Below, piece after piece: positions 49,401 through 62,569 of a DNA stretch of 64,000 nt; position 1 is the stretch's first letter; each line of letters starts with the position of its first letter. A model generated the notes under the pieces. It was not told where the DNA came from. It worked only from the letters and a program-made list of their open reading frames with translations, and did no database searches. Both the position numbers and the translations under genes were made by a program. The DNA is from Saururus chinensis (Eukaryota; Streptophyta; Magnoliopsida; Piperales; Saururaceae): NCBI GenBank assembly GCA_035235625.1, contig CP141146.1:2970501-3034500 (forward strand), written 5' to 3'.

Positions 49401-51166
49401 AACCTAAAGAAGGACCCCGCTGCCTGGACAGAAAGGAGAGTTCCGGGCTGTGAGCCTTGGAGACGTACCCGCTGTCCATGCAATGCGAAATCCATCACTA
49501 GTTCCTTAAAGTTCCAAAGAACGTCCCCAAGCTCCTGGAGCCACTGCACCCCCAACACCACGTCCGCCCCCTTCATCGGTAGTAAAAAGAGGTCGGTCAT
49601 GAAGGTGTGGCCTTGGATGGAGAGTGCCGCCTGTGCACAGACGCCTGAACTGCGGAGGTGCTTGCCATCACCAATCAGTACATCAAAGGGGGTCGAGTCA
49701 GACACAAAGCAACCTAGCCGCTGCGCCACCTTATCGTTAATGAAGTTGTGAGTCGATCCACTGTCAATCAGAATGGCGACCTGTTGCCGCTTGAGGTAAC
49801 CCTGTACCCTCATCGTACGCGGAGTGAAGGCCCCTGAGAAAGCATGCACAGAGATCTCTGGCAATGTATTCGTAGGGTACAGAGAATCAGGCTCATCGGT
49901 ACCCCTGGACTCCTCATCGATCTCCTCCACTAATAGACTCCCTTTGACGGAACAACGGTGCCCTGGAGCAAACTTCTCATCGCAGCGAAAACAGAGTCCT
50001 TTTGCACGACGTTCCTCCATTTGGGCAGGAGTGAGACGACGGACAATCAGGCCAGCCGGAGGAGGAGCTTGGCCAACGCGGCCAGGTTGGTTGCTGGCTG
50101 GAGCGGCAAGGGGAGAGGCGGACACAGCAGCCCAAGGAAAAGGTCCGAGCCTGCCTCCCCGTCGCTGTCGAGTCAACTTCTCCTCCTCAATACTTGCGTG
50201 GCGCATTACCTCCCGCATGCTGGAACAGGAAAAATGGCGCATCTCCTCAGAAATCTCAGATTTGAGTCCTCGCTTGAACGTACCCACCAGGGCGGCCACC
50301 GGCCAATCAAGGAGACGATTAGCCACCTTCATGAACTCCGTGTAGTAGGCGCGCACGGTGGATGTCTGGCGCATGGAGGACAACATCTCATTGAAATCTT
50401 GGAACTCATTGGGGCCAAACTAGATGCATAATTCATCGGAGAAGGCGGCCCAAGTTGGGTAGCGCACCTCCTTCTCAAAGCTCTGATACCACACCGATGC
50501 ATCCCCGTCAAGATGGAAGGCCGCTATGCGCAGCCGTTCATCCTCCGACTGTGTTCCCTGGTAGGCAAAAAATTTCTCCGCCTTGTAGAGCCACTCTACA
50601 GGGTCGTCATCTCCGTTATAACGTGGAAATTGTAGGCGGGCCAAACGAGGGTCTGCCCCACCCCGAAGTGCTCCACGGTGCCCTAGATACTCCTCCCAAT
50701 CATCCTCCATCTCCTGGTGAAGATTTCGGGGAGGCGGCACCATTGGGGCATTTTCCCGAACACCTGGTGCGCCTCGCGAATCCCAGGCCTGACGCTTCCC
50801 TTCCATGGCATGATCGACAGTGCCAAAGCGTACACCGTCTTGAGTAAAGCGCATCTCACGGTCTGTAGGCGCTGAGAAGTCAGAGCGGAGGAGTTCAGGA
50901 GCCTGAGATGGTCCCCCCTTCTCCATGGAGGCTAGCAGCCTGGACACCAGAGGGGGTGCGCGCTAAGCCTGAATCTGGGCTACAACGATTCCCAGTGCAT
51001 TAATCTTGGCCATGAGTTGCGCCATCGTGACCTCACTACCGGTATCCGATGCTGATTTGGGGCTGTTCGCAGAGACGATAGTCTCTTTCTCGGGCTGATT
51101 CTCCGGGGCTGTGGCAGCTTGCTTGCCTTGAGCCATGGCCGAGGATCGTAAAAGCTCCGATACTAA

Positions 51167-51498
51167 TGTTGTGCCCAGTGTAGGCACAATTGGTACACAG
51201 GAGTTCTACGCAGAGAAAGGGAAAGAAGCTGGAAGAAAGGGAAAGGAGTTCTGGAATTACTTCAATAACATACCAACAAAGGAAGAAGACGACCCCTTTA
51301 TGGGGAGTCGCGCCCCACTTTGGGAGTCGCGCCCCACATTGGGAGTCGTGTCACTAGTGGGCCTGGTTCACCCGTGGTCCACTAGTGCGCCAGTTTCTAC
51401 TAATCAAAATTACAATAATTAACTGCTAACTAGCCTACTGACATAATAAAGTACTAAAATAAAGGAAATACTATCCACTAGTGCACCCGTGCACAACA
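51167..51498 (-). repeat. 5' LTR of the chromovirus
   Basis: Runs from TGTTGTGCAC to GGCACAACA read on the reverse strand, and is followed there by the primer-binding site. Confidence 0.9.
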
Positions 51499-51914
51499 GC
51501 CGTCTATCTTAAAAATGAACGCTAATGTACACTAACATATATATTGTCGATCTAAAAAATAAACGCCTAACAAGCGATAGCATATGAGCTGTTGATCTAA
51601 AAAATAAACGCCTTAGAGGCGATCCTTACATTCGGCTCACTGATAGAGAGGAATATAAAAAAAATTTCCATAAATAAATGGGTAAAATTATCTAAATATT
51701 TTACATATTATCTATTTATAAATTACCACTTATACACCTCGAGTTTGGCAAGTGAGTAAGCTGTTTTTACCAGTTGACAGCTCTAATTAGCTGCTAAAAA
51801 GCCGGGGTCCATGAGGCCCATAATCCAAAGGGAAATGGGCCCCCAACCCAAGAGACACATGAAATGCGGGCTTTCGTAAGAAGACAAAATCGGATCGGAA
51901 GGTAGTGAAAGAGT

Positions 51915-52435
51915 CCAATTAATAAATGAGAATAGTATTATTTATACTCCTTACTCGTTGTAAGTCGAACATAAGGAATGCTTATAAGACGTTCATTTTT
52001 TAGATCGACGGCATATTGCACTATCATATGTGCCGTCTATTTCAAAAATAAACACTAACATATATTAGCATATATATTATTAATCTAAAAAATAAACGCC
52101 TAACAAGCGATAGCATGTACACTATTAATGTCAAACATGAACACCTTAGAGGCATTCCTCGTATTCGGCTCACTCATAGAGTGGAATATAAAAAAAATTT
52201 CCATAAATAAATAAGTAAAATTATCTAAATATTTTACATGTTATCTATATATAAATTACCACTTATAAACTTCGAGTTGGGTAAGTGAGTAAGCCGTTTT
52301 TACCCGATGACAGTTCTAATTAGCTGCTAAAAAGCCGGGCTCCATGAGCCCGTAATCCAAACGGCCCCCAACCCAAGAGACACGTGACATGCGGGCTTTT
52401 GTAAGAAGACAAAATCGGATCGGAAGGTAGAGAAA
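51915..52435. repeat. Upstream tandem duplication, copy 2
   Basis: The intact copy of the unit described for 46051-51914. It ends in the region just upstream of the pyruvate kinase leader. It contains a Mutator-type MITE at about 51930-52198 ('agtattatttatactcc' to 'ggaatataaaaaaaatttcc'). Confidence 0.75.
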
Positions 52436-52777
52436 GAGTCCACCACGTCCCCGGCGTGTTCCACGGGCGCCGAACCGTCCTTATGCCACGTCCCACCACC
52501 TACTGGTGAACTCGCTTCTCGCGCTCGAGAAGAGCGGGCCCATGCGCATGGGCCCCATCTGTCATGGCGCGCGAACGGCGAGCGTTCTTTGCATGCCTCT
52601 GCTCCGTTCAAAATCTTTGCCTGTTGCTGTCTCGTCCCACCTCCCAGCTTCGCTCCCGACCAGATATTTATATTTCCTTCACTCTTCTCTGCTATTTCCC
52701 GGCTCCGGCGACGATCCTCGAAGCGGCGGCAGTGGTGTTCTGATTCACATACTAAAGATTCCCGCCGAGCAGAGGTT

Positions 52778-55700
52778 ATGGCGGCGGCGGCAGCGGCAGC
52801 GCCGTCCTTGGAGATCGTCTCTCCGCTCAGTGGAACCACCTTCCTGGAGTGCCGAGCCGCACCGAAACCTGACGCCCTCGGATTCTCCAAAAGCCTCCTC
52901 CCCTTTACTAGCCCAGCGGCTCGGAGCTGGAGCTCCCGCGCAGTTTTCCGGAAGCCGGGTCGGAGGTTTGGCGTCGTCGCCTCCGTCAATCTCGTAAGTG
53001 TCTCTGCTCCTGTTGTCCTTGTACTCCTCCGATTAAGTCATGTCATCTGAGTCTGAACAAATGAAAATGACGGAAAGGTCGCATTTTTATGCGTCAATGT
53101 GTATATTCCTGTCGCTGTTTCATCACGATCGTGTTTTCTAAATTGGGTTGAGGTTGAGTAACTGTATATGAACAGGAGAAGGCCAGAGTCCAAAGCGGGC
53201 TTCGGACAATCGCCGCGAAGCGGACGGGGGATGCGTGCGAAAGGAGGAAGACGAAGATCGTTTGTACCATTGGTCCGTCCACCAGTTCGCGGGAAATGAT
53301 ATGGAAGCTGGCGGAGGCGGGGATGAATGTGGCGCGGCTGAATATGTCGCACGGGGATCATGCGTCTCACCAGAAGACGATTGATTTGGTTAAGGAGTAC
53401 AACGCCCTGTCGAAGGACAATGTGATTGCGATTATGCTTGACACCAAGGTTTGCTGCATTTTCTCTTGAGCTATAAAGGGATCTTTTTGTGCGCTTAATA
53501 ATGTGAAGCTCATTGCCTTTACATTTCCCGTAATTCTGTCAGTTAAGTAGCTGCCTTTGCTTACATCAGACTGCTAAATTGTGAAGGGTCCTGAAGTTAG
53601 GAGTGGAGATGTTCCTCAGCCTATATTGCTGGAAGAAGGTGAGGAGTTTAGTTTCACTATTAAAAGGGGTTTCAACACCGAGAACACTGTTAGTGTAAAT
53701 TATGACGACTTTGTGAACGATGTGGATGAAGGAGACATACTTTTGGTTGATGGTAAGGTGGTGTTAACATTTCTTTTGATGCATCTTTTGTTGGTTATTT
53801 AATTCTTGCCAGTCCTAAAGGTCTAGGGGAGTGAGCTGTTTATAACGCTGAATAAGTTCTGTTCCTTTTGTTAAAAAAATAAAAAATAGGTGGAATGATG
53901 TCCCTTGCTGTGAGGTCAAAAACAGCAGATACTGTTAGGTGCGAAGTCATTGATGGAGGGGAACTTAAGTCCCGGCGTCATTTAAATGTGCGTGGAAAGA
54001 GTGCAACGCTGCCTTCCATAACAGGTCTGTTTGTTTTATGTATATATAAATTTCTTATGGGTTTGTCGTCCCATATATGCTTCTTCGTTAATTGGATTAT
54101 TTATTTTCGTTCTAGTTTGACATTAGTACTTCTACTCTCACTTGGCAGAGAAAGACTGGGAAGATATCAAGTTTGGCGTGGAGAATAAAGTTGACTTCTA
54201 TGCTGTTTCATTTGTTAAAAATGCCAAAGTTGTCCATGAATTGAAAGACTATCTGAAAAGTAATGTTTTTACACCCATTCTCCTATATAATTTTTTAATA
54301 TAACTGACTCCATTTTATTTTTACTGTTACCATCAAATTTGTACTTATTCCTGCTGTTTAAGTTCTAGTGAGTGCTTCTTTTGCGTATTTGAAAGTGAAA
54401 GAAATTTTTTTTCCCAGGCTGTGGTTCAGATATTCACGTGACTGTCAAAATAGAAAGTGCTGATTCAATTCCAAATTTGCACTCGATCATTTCTGCATCT
54501 GATGGGGTGAGTCATATTGCAGGTGTAGAAGCACATTTTCTATTTCTTGTAACAATGTAATTAGGCATGCAAATATTTGTATTGAAGTAGTACGTAACTT
54601 TTTTTGATAAATTGTTTTGTACACTGAGGTGATTGGTCATGAAGCATTGATTATTACGATTTGATTTGTGACATGTCAAGTTTCACTTTTATTTTTACTA
54701 TTAGTCATTGGTGATATCTGATCATTTGTATTTAGCGAAAATGCAAACACCATATCATATATATATCTATCTACATTCAAGCATTTTTATCCAAGAATGC
54801 TTTTGATTTAGATAAGATGTGTGGTTATGGGTTGAAAGAGGTTAGATAGGGGCCTCCAAGGGTTTCTCTCAATCTGAGTGTGTCACTTTCTGATCTAATG
54901 GCATAGATAAAATTGTACAAATTTATTTGTACATAGTGTTTTTCTTAAATAGGTTTCATGATTTGGGCACTTGTATGTTTTGTTATTAAGTTCGCACAAA
55001 ATTTCCATACATGGCACTCAAACAAGGTTTATTACTCAAGGCATTGAATTATTTGATTTCATGTGTGCTCCTAATGAGGGGGCATCTCTTATTATGTGTC
55101 CTAATGACTAGCCTTAATTAACTATAGTTTTTTTAATACATGGTAAAGGATCATATATGCTTCGCTTTCTAAAAATAGTTTTCCTCGTTTTCCTCAAATG
55201 TTGACAGGCAATGGTAGCTCGAGGTGATCTAGGGGCTGAACTTCCAATAGAGGATGTTCCCTTGTTGCAAGCAAGTGCTCTCTGATATAAGTAACACTTT
55301 TATTTAAAGTTGATTTGGTGCTTTTTAGAACTTAAGTGCTGACTTGCATAATTCTAATTACACACTAACATATTGTAACTCTGAATCACAATATCTTATT
55401 TACCATACTTGCGTATCTCATGCTGGTACATATGCTGAATATGATCCTTACCTTCAATTGACTATCTCCCTAATATTAGATGCCATGCCCTTGAAGATAT
55501 TTATGCGCATTTGTATGTAATAGAGCACAGAATTCAGCATCCCATTTGAATTTTTTCAATCTAACTCCTATGTGAAAGGTAAAGAAAAAACATTTGGTAA
55601 TTTCTGTGGGAAGTAAATATTTTTTTCCTTTTCAGATTTACCCTTTTCCTTGTGCCCGTTGTCTTCTAATGTACATTTTAAAATTACGAAGGCTGTATTT

Positions 55701-58157
55701 TTGTTCCAGAAGTCTTCAATAGTCTACAATTTACTTTCATGATGGATTCTTTACGTATTTGGGGATAAACATGGTAAACTTACATGTCTAAGTAGGAGAG
55801 ATTGCACTGTGCAAATAAGGTATCAGAAAACAGTAGTCATATACTTTTCAGCGTGATTGTGTTCATAATTATATTATTATGATCCTATATTTATTTGAGA
55901 TTAATATTAGTTTTTATAGATATCAATTTACATTTATATATTTTAAAAACACAGGTCACCCATGTTGTAAATTATGTTATCATAATGGTATTCTCGTGAT
56001 CCTATGCTTGTTAGATATTATTACTAATGTTTTTAGATATTAGATTGTGAAAATGCATATTAAAAATCTTTTTTTAGACCGCCGATATCATTTTGCATGA
56101 TATATCTTTGATATATCTCTGATATTTTATATCTCCAGCTGACCGAAATATCATTCCTTGAATGCATTTCGGGCATTTTATTTAGTACAGAACCTTACTA
56201 CAATTATAATCCCGCTGTCCTAAATTAATTGCTCCATTTGGCGAAAAAATTTGTTCCATATTAATAGCTCTATTTTGTTCAATTTAAGTAGTTGGGTATT
56301 TAAAGAAGAGTAGCATAAGTTTATTTTCCCTTCTTTTGGATGTGGGTTTCACCATTCAATAAAAATCACTATTTTTCTAAATGTAGCTATTAATATTGGA
56401 CGGAGGGAGTATTTTAGATGGGCTTGTAGATCCACTTTTCCATAGAAAATTGCAAGGCATGGTAGTGGAAGTGTTGAATTATACAACCACAGCATCCTTT
56501 TATGTTTTGAGGAAAGCTAAAAGACAAGACCTGTCGGGTGCGTAAGAAGGCTAATATATGATTTACATCTTATAAGAGTGCTCTTTGAGAATAAAATATC
56601 ATTTATCTTTCTTTTGGAAATGATACGCAGAAATATTTAATTTCTTATAAGAATGCTTTTATTGTGAGTTTCTTGTGCTGAAATATATTGTTTCTATCCT
56701 AATATAATATTCTAATTAAACAGGAGGAGATCATTAGAACATGTCGTGGCATGGGAAAACCAGTTATTGTAGCTACCAACATGCTGGAAAGCATGATAAA
56801 CCATCCGACCCCCACAAGGGCAGAGGTGTCAGATATTGCAATTGCGGTACGAGAAGGTGCTGATGCTATCATGCTTTCGGGTGAAACTGCACATGGCAAG
56901 TTAGTACCTTTTCAAGCTTTTTGCATATCTGTTAGATGATGTAGAAAATGTTTACTTGATGTCAAAGATGTTTATGCATGTTTTTAATAAGATAGAAGTG
57001 TTATTATTTCATATTCCTTAAAGCTTTGGTTAGATGCTGAGAATATTTTCCTATAGCGTGTAGTAATTAGTGAAAATGTCCAACGAAGGCCTTCAAGATG
57101 TTAAGCATTTTCTACCTTAATTGCGTACTTTTAAAAAAAATAATAATTATGGCATTACTCTGACTGGGAATTTTCTGAGGAGAATCGTGTGTGATAGGTA
57201 CCCAATCAAAGCTGTGATAGTGATGCATACTGTTGCGTTGAGAAGTGAATTGGCGTTACCAGACAGCAGAACTCCTCCTAGTCCCAGTCATGCTTTTCAG
57301 GTATTTGGTTCTTGTAGTATATAGGAATTTAATAATTTTGTAAATTTGAGATCTGTTTATAGCCACTTATCATGATGACTGTAAATGGACGTCATGATAT
57401 TCTAAGTACAGGAAGAAGAAGTGATGATTAGATGTTTATATGTTCAAATCATTTACCTTTTTCTTAATGAGATTCTTCCACTTTGGCAGTTCTATCAGAG
57501 TCATATGGGCGTGATGTTCGCATACCATGCAACAACAATGGCAAATACCCTCGGAACACCTATTATAGTCTTCACCAGAACGGGGTCCATGGCTACATTA
57601 TTGAGCCATTATCGCCCCTTGTCTACTATTTTTGCCTTTACAAACGAGTAAGTTCTGAATGCAGTTTAAGATTTACATAATAATTGCTAAAAGTGGAGTT
57701 TGTGTCATGTCATGGAAATGGTTAAGCAGAGGCTGGGTCTGCTTAACCCCGTCGCTGATCTGTCTTGTAGATTATTGATCAAATATTTGACCCATTCCTT
57801 TTATGTTGTCGATTGCTAAAAGTCAACTTTGTGTCTTGTCAGAGAGAGGGTTAAGCAGAGGTTGGCTCTTTATCACGGGGTGCAGCCTATACACATGCAG
57901 TTTTCTGACGATGTGGAGGACACTTTTGCTAGAGCTCTTAATCTCTTAGTGGTGCTGTGATACTCTGTGTCATGCATTTTTATGTACTCTATGTCATGAT
58001 ACTCTGCTATTTTTCTTCTCTGCTAACAGTGTAAATTGTGCAGAGTTGGGGCATGCTGAAGGAGGGTGAGCACGTTACTCTTGTTCAAAGTGGCACCCAG
58101 CCGATCTGGCGTAGGGAATCTACACACCACATCCAAGTCCGTACAGTCAACCACTGA
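52778..58157 (+). CDS. Plastid pyruvate kinase, beta-type subunit
   Basis: Twelve exons join in phase: 52778-52993, 53176-53448, 53587-53752, 53890-54024, 54149-54259, 54418-54506, 55208-55270, 56724-56899, 57198-57300, 57490-57647, 57843-57951 and 58044-58157. They give 1713 bp, or 570 aa. The enzyme turns phosphoenolpyruvate and ADP into pyruvate and ATP, in plastids feeding fatty-acid synthesis. The first 72 residues are Ala/Ser/Arg-rich like a transit peptide. Landmarks are [90 protein letters not shown] and the exon 8 end [11 protein letters not shown]. The end [17 protein letters not shown] and HIQV resembles PKP-beta. The intron after exon 7 uses a GC donor ('ttgcaa|gcaagt'); the others are GT-AG. 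Intron 7 holds Stowaway-like sequence. The last two exons recur at 63096-63410. Confidence 0.93.
56208..56415. mobile_element. Stowaway-like sequence in intron 7 of pyruvate kinase
   Basis: The left end 'cccgctgtcctaaattaatt' and the right end 'ggacggagggagta' are inverted in Stowaway style. A second 'ccatattaatagctct' inside suggests one MITE inside another, or a rearranged copy. Confidence 0.55.
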
Positions 58158-58770
58158 TGGATGTTCTCTTCAATAATTTTTGTCAGGACACAATTAGCGA
58201 AAACGGTATTTAGGCAGCTTTCCGATTGCCATAGAAATTGAAATTTTCTGGACTAACTTACGCGCATTAGTTGATTGTAGGCTTGTGTAAATTGTACAAG
58301 TGCATTGATAACCTTATTCACATTTGGTTCTTGTATAAAGTTTGCAGTGATGCCAAAGTTATGAGATAAGCAACGCGTTAAGGCTAAAGACCTTGCCAAG
58401 AATATTCGGAACTGTTTAATGGGATTTATCAAACATATCAGCGGAGCATGAGCCTTCTTACTGTAGTAAAAGCGTCTCAACGAGTTGAGATTAATAAAAT
58501 GCCAAATGGATCTCCAGGAGCATGCCAGCCTCATACAAGAACTGGCTGATTAGTTCTATCATATTTGTTGATCTAAATTTAGCTGCGAGCAAATTTTCTG
58601 CGCAATAATATTTAGACCGCATAAGTTAGACATCTGTGAAGGTCGGTCGACTGCAATTTCAAAATGCCTTTGTATTGTAGGAATTTGTTGTGTCCAGGTT
58701 ATTATAATGTCCCCTATCTGTAATTTTTTATGATTTTTTGGCTTATTTTTCAATGGGCAAATTAGACGCT
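57805..58770 (+). repeat. Segmental duplication, copy 1 (pyruvate kinase 3' end)
   Basis: It covers the last two pyruvate kinase exons and about 600 bases after the stop. It matches 63055-63990 over nearly its full length with scattered base changes and a few small indels. Confidence 0.85.
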
Positions 58771-58973
58771 TCAACATATTTATTTGTTGAATTTATCCCG
58801 ATATTCTAGTGTAAGGCATAGTCATAGGTTGTGGGCTTTGATGCACTACAAAAGTTCTCAACGGGAAAAAGAAAAAAAAAGAAAAAAAAAAGAAAAGGAG
58901 ATTCGGAAAGAATGAAGAAAATTTAGAGCGTAAGTGGCGGCTTTGGCTTTGGTACATAAGTTGTGGCTTTAGT

Positions 58974-60117
58974 TAGGGCTTGGAATTGGGTCGAGTCCGG
59001 TTGGCCTTGACCCTCATTGAAATTGAGTTGGGTCATGACCAGATCTTATTTTTAAATTAGGTTAAAAATTTAAACTCTAACTTTACTTGAGTTGGGTCGG
59101 GTTGGGTATGTAGGTAATTTTATTTTTTTAATAATTTTTTTGTTAGACTCGTATTATATTTTTTTTTTCTCTGAAAAGGGCAAGCACAAATGAAATTAAA
59201 TATATTACAATATTTATTTAAAATATTTGGTTCTTTGGCTAATTTGTGGACATATTTTTTATAGTAGCCATCAACGAAGACTTTAGAGGTATAATGTTGC
59301 ACTTCCTCCATTCTAAGAGAATGATAACAAAATAGACCTTCAACATTTATTTACTTATGATCAGCCTATTTGGCTTTTCGATATTTAGCATGTCTAGTTT
59401 CAAAATTTCAGTAACTACTTCTATATGACTGCTTATAACCCTACCTTTTTTTGCAATAGGTGACACTTGATTATAATTTTCCTCTTTTAAAAATTGTTCC
59501 TCATCAAACTTTATTATCCGTTTATCTGGATACATATTTCTAACATGTTCCCTATTATGAATGTTAAGCCTTCAATAAAGAGCTAAATTTAGTGTACAAT
59601 GTGTCCTTTTGAAGGAGAGATGATGAGTAATGAACACAACAAAATATGACATATTTTTATTCCATTAACCACACCTAAAAGAATAACAGAAAATAAATTA
59701 AACTATATATAAATTAACCACACTTTAAAGATACCATCCTCTGTTATCCCAAAATGAATGTTTACTACAAAGCAAAATATATGTGATCACACCTATGCTC
59801 CAAATAACTAATTCATGCTTAAATTTATGTTTAAGTACCTCTAGTTCAATATAGTATGCACTAAATAAACATTATAATAATAGTATAAATAAGTCCAATA
59901 GACCAATACTATAATAATAAGGTTCTTTATTATTTGTAGTCAGGTAAAAGTTGGGTTAGTCGGGTTATGCGGGTCGGATACGACCTGACCCTAAATTCAA
60001 AATGGGTCAAGAGCCTAAACCCTAACCCTGACCCTACCTATAGTCGAGTCAGGTGTAGGGTTAAATGGGTCAAGTTCGGGTCGGGTAAATGGGTCGGGTT
60101 GGATTTTCCCAGCCCTA
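58974..60117. mobile_element. hAT-type element, 1.14 kb, non-autonomous
   Basis: Ends 'tagggcttggaattgggtcg' and, inverted, 'tagggctgggaaaatccaac'. They are flanked by 'gctttagt' (58966-58973) and 'gttttagt' (60118-60125), an 8-bp duplication with one change. GGGTC/GACCC-rich arms surround an AT-rich core. Small reverse-strand open frames at 59120-59535 show no transposase motif. Confidence 0.7.
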
Positions 60118-60125
60118 GTTTTAGT

Positions 60126-62569
60126 GCGTAAAAGAAGGCTTTGACGTTTATGGGAGGATTTTTGAGCAAAAGAGGAAGTCTCAAGGCAAATTGAGGACTT
60201 CGGTATGCTTGTGGGGGAATTTTGTGCGAGGAAGGATAGTTTCAGTGCATGATGTGGAGGTACATAAAGAAAAAAAAAGGACGAGCAAAACGGAGTGTTC
60301 TCCACACCCCCATCATTTTCTCTATGTGTAGTCTCTTGACAGTGTGCCATTGTTGCCCCTCCATCGAGACCTTTTTGTTTGGCCACCAGGGACTGGGTGG
60401 AGCTGTCTTGGGCCGCCGGCACCCCCCCTTTTCCCTCATTTGCAGTTTGCTGGCTTCTTTCCCGTCTTCATTTTCTGTTTCTCAATGAAAATGTTGCCAA
60501 CGCTAAGCCATTTTTGTTTGCCATAGCTCCACCACGCCACCCATGGCCTGGATCTATGCCCCCATAGCCTCTTTTCCCCTCTCTAGCATTGTTTCGCCTC
60601 CCCTATGTTTCCCCTTTTGTTTTCTCCATCTGCTGTCTCCAGTGCACCACTACCGCCATCCTTGGCCAACTTTTGCTCTACCCAGTCGTTATAACCGTTG
60701 TGGTGCCTGCCCAAGCCACCACCATCTCCCCTTTGTTTGTTAGATCCTTCCCCTCTCTTTTATTTCCATATAAGCTTGAAACCGCTACTAGAGGGCTATC
60801 GTTGTCTTCTACCACTTGTGGTTTTGCCCAGCTCTATGAACATGATGGCACCAACTAGAGCTGCGACAATCACCTCCCGACCCTTCTCGTGCATCTGCCA
60901 GACATTTCCCTTGTTATGTATGTCTCTATTCGCAATGTGAACTGGCTGTCAAAGGGCTTTGCACCACTGCAACCACCTTTGACTGCCAACTTTTGCCAGA
61001 GTTAACTCTCCCGGCCACCACAACCATAGTATAGTTTGACTAGGGTTGCCGATTTTCTTCCCTAGCCCCACCTTGTATACTCTAGGCTCTTGTCTATTCG
61101 GTTTGCAAATAAATTGGTCATTGGAGGGAAGTTTTGTTGCAGTCGTGGGCTATTTTTGGCCGGTCAACCTTGGTACCTCAAGGGCCAACCCGCCATCCCC
61201 TATTCTATTATTCTCTACCTTATTATGCCTTGATTCGCTTGTGATCCGCATGATGCACAACACCCATCTTAATCTTTTTCTGCCTTCTCGTCACTAACCA
61301 TTGATTGGTTGCTGGAAAGTCTTCGTTCAACTCACCTTGGCTTGGCGATGGTGAGAACTAGTGCTACCTACCTCGAATATGCCTCTTTCCTTGTTGGGCC
61401 TTTCCACCCTTGATTTCCCCTGTAGCATCGTTGGAGGCTTTTGGGTCACCGGGCATCTCGTTGGGACCGAGCCATAATCCACCTAAACACAAAGCAAGCT
61501 TCCCTCAACATTTTAACCTTGGAATAACCCCTTTTCAGCATATGAGATAACTTCGTTTGTTGGAATTGTTGTAGACACTGCCTCCATTATGCACCTCACC
61601 ATCAAACTCACTCGGATGACAAGGTAAGAGACTTTGAGCTCTATAATTTTGTACTTGCATATTTTTTATGTGAGAATGCATGCTAGGACCAAGGTAAATG
61701 AATTATATTAACACACAACATGGAATAATATGTTTGAGGTTGTGGGAATGATAATCGGATTGTGTGCTTAATGGTTTGATGATTGACAGACTATTCATAT
61801 GTTCATAAGGAGGATTTTTTCGAAAGCTAGTTTAATGAATGAGCCAAATGCCTATATTATGAATACAATAAATTGGCAGAATCACATATCTCACTCTGAG
61901 CAAAACATTAGTAAAATCACATATACACTCTATCAAAGAGCAAAATTTAACTATGTTAAATCATATTAAATCGGATCAAAGCACATAAATCATAACACAT
62001 CATGTCATCGTATTAAAATAGATCAACTTAAAACAAAATAAAGAATATTAAAATATTTTAAATCACAATATAACATATATTTTAATTAACGCATATATTT
62101 AAAAATATTAAGCATCATGCATCTTTGTCAGTGAGAGGGCATCATACATCGTCGGATTGTGATATCGTACATCATCGGATTGAGATATTAAAACACAATG
62201 GCGAAGGATGCCTCCGTTCATGTGCACTCTTCCATGAGCCTGGGCTTATATTGTGTATAAGCGGCCCGTTAAAGATGAGTCGTCAGATGACATCTAACGC
62301 TATTAATTTGTTGGAGTTAACTAGACTACCTGTAGCATATCCAAAGGTTGACCATATTTCTCACCCCTGAAAAGATTTCCTGCCCATCCTCCGGCCATTC
62401 CCGCCCTCCACCATATTTCTGCCTGCACTATCCAGGTCTGGTGGTCCAGGGCAGAGCACGTCAATGGCCAAATTGGTGGAGAAGATCGAGCTCTTTGCTT
62501 CGCCCCATTGAGTTCCTTGCTCCGCCCCACCCCTCTAAAATCCTTCCTCAAACAGAGGAGGTGTTGGTG
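60126..62569. other. Pyrimidine-rich and AT-rich stretch of unknown origin
   Basis: From about 60300 to 61500 the plus strand is rich in C and T. It has several short open frames but no recognisable domain. From 61640 to 62110 it turns AT-rich. At 62148-62195 a unit like 'atcgtcggattgtgatatcgta' is repeated imperfectly. It could be decayed repeat sequence, but no class is supported. Confidence 0.35.

Larger units (their letters stand above)
46174..51498 (-). mobile_element. Ty3/gypsy chromovirus, Reina-like (broken)
   Basis: A 5.3-kb element in reverse orientation is flanked by a 5-bp duplication 'gccat'/'gccgt' (46169-46173 and 51499-51503). The LTRs are at 51167-51498 (5') and 46174-46486 (3'). 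They begin TGTTGTGCAC (one base differs in the 3' copy) and differ at roughly a dozen of about 313 aligned bases plus one short indel, suggesting insertion within the last few million years. A Met-tRNA-like primer site (TAGTATCGGAGC) abuts the 5' LTR, and a purine-rich tract the 3' LTR. Domains in order are gag, zinc knuckle (CFRCDEKFAPGHRC), aspartic protease (LIDSGSTHNF), reverse transcriptase, RNase H, integrase and a chromodomain-like end. Size, short LTRs and chromodomain suggest the Reina lineage. It is broken, with about half a dozen interruptions. Confidence 0.9.
46051..51914. repeat. Upstream tandem duplication, copy 1 (split by a retrotransposon)
   Basis: Two parts, 46051-46173 and 51499-51914, together match 51915-52435 in order: 'ccaattaataaatga', a Mutator-type MITE, 'tttccataaataaat', 'gtaagtgagtaagc' and 'gctgctaaaaagccggg', ending 'atcggatcggaaggtag'. 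The unit is about 520-540 bp. The chromovirus at 46174-51498 accounts for the gap. Confidence 0.75.

Noticed and set aside
46600-50900. Plus-strand open frames of 60-170 codons across the chromovirus
   Set aside because: They mirror the coding strand of the element's gag-pol region and have no domains of their own.
60249-61297. Many short plus-strand open frames rich in Pro, Ser and Leu
   Set aside because: They follow from C/T-rich composition, overlap in different frames, and match no family I know.
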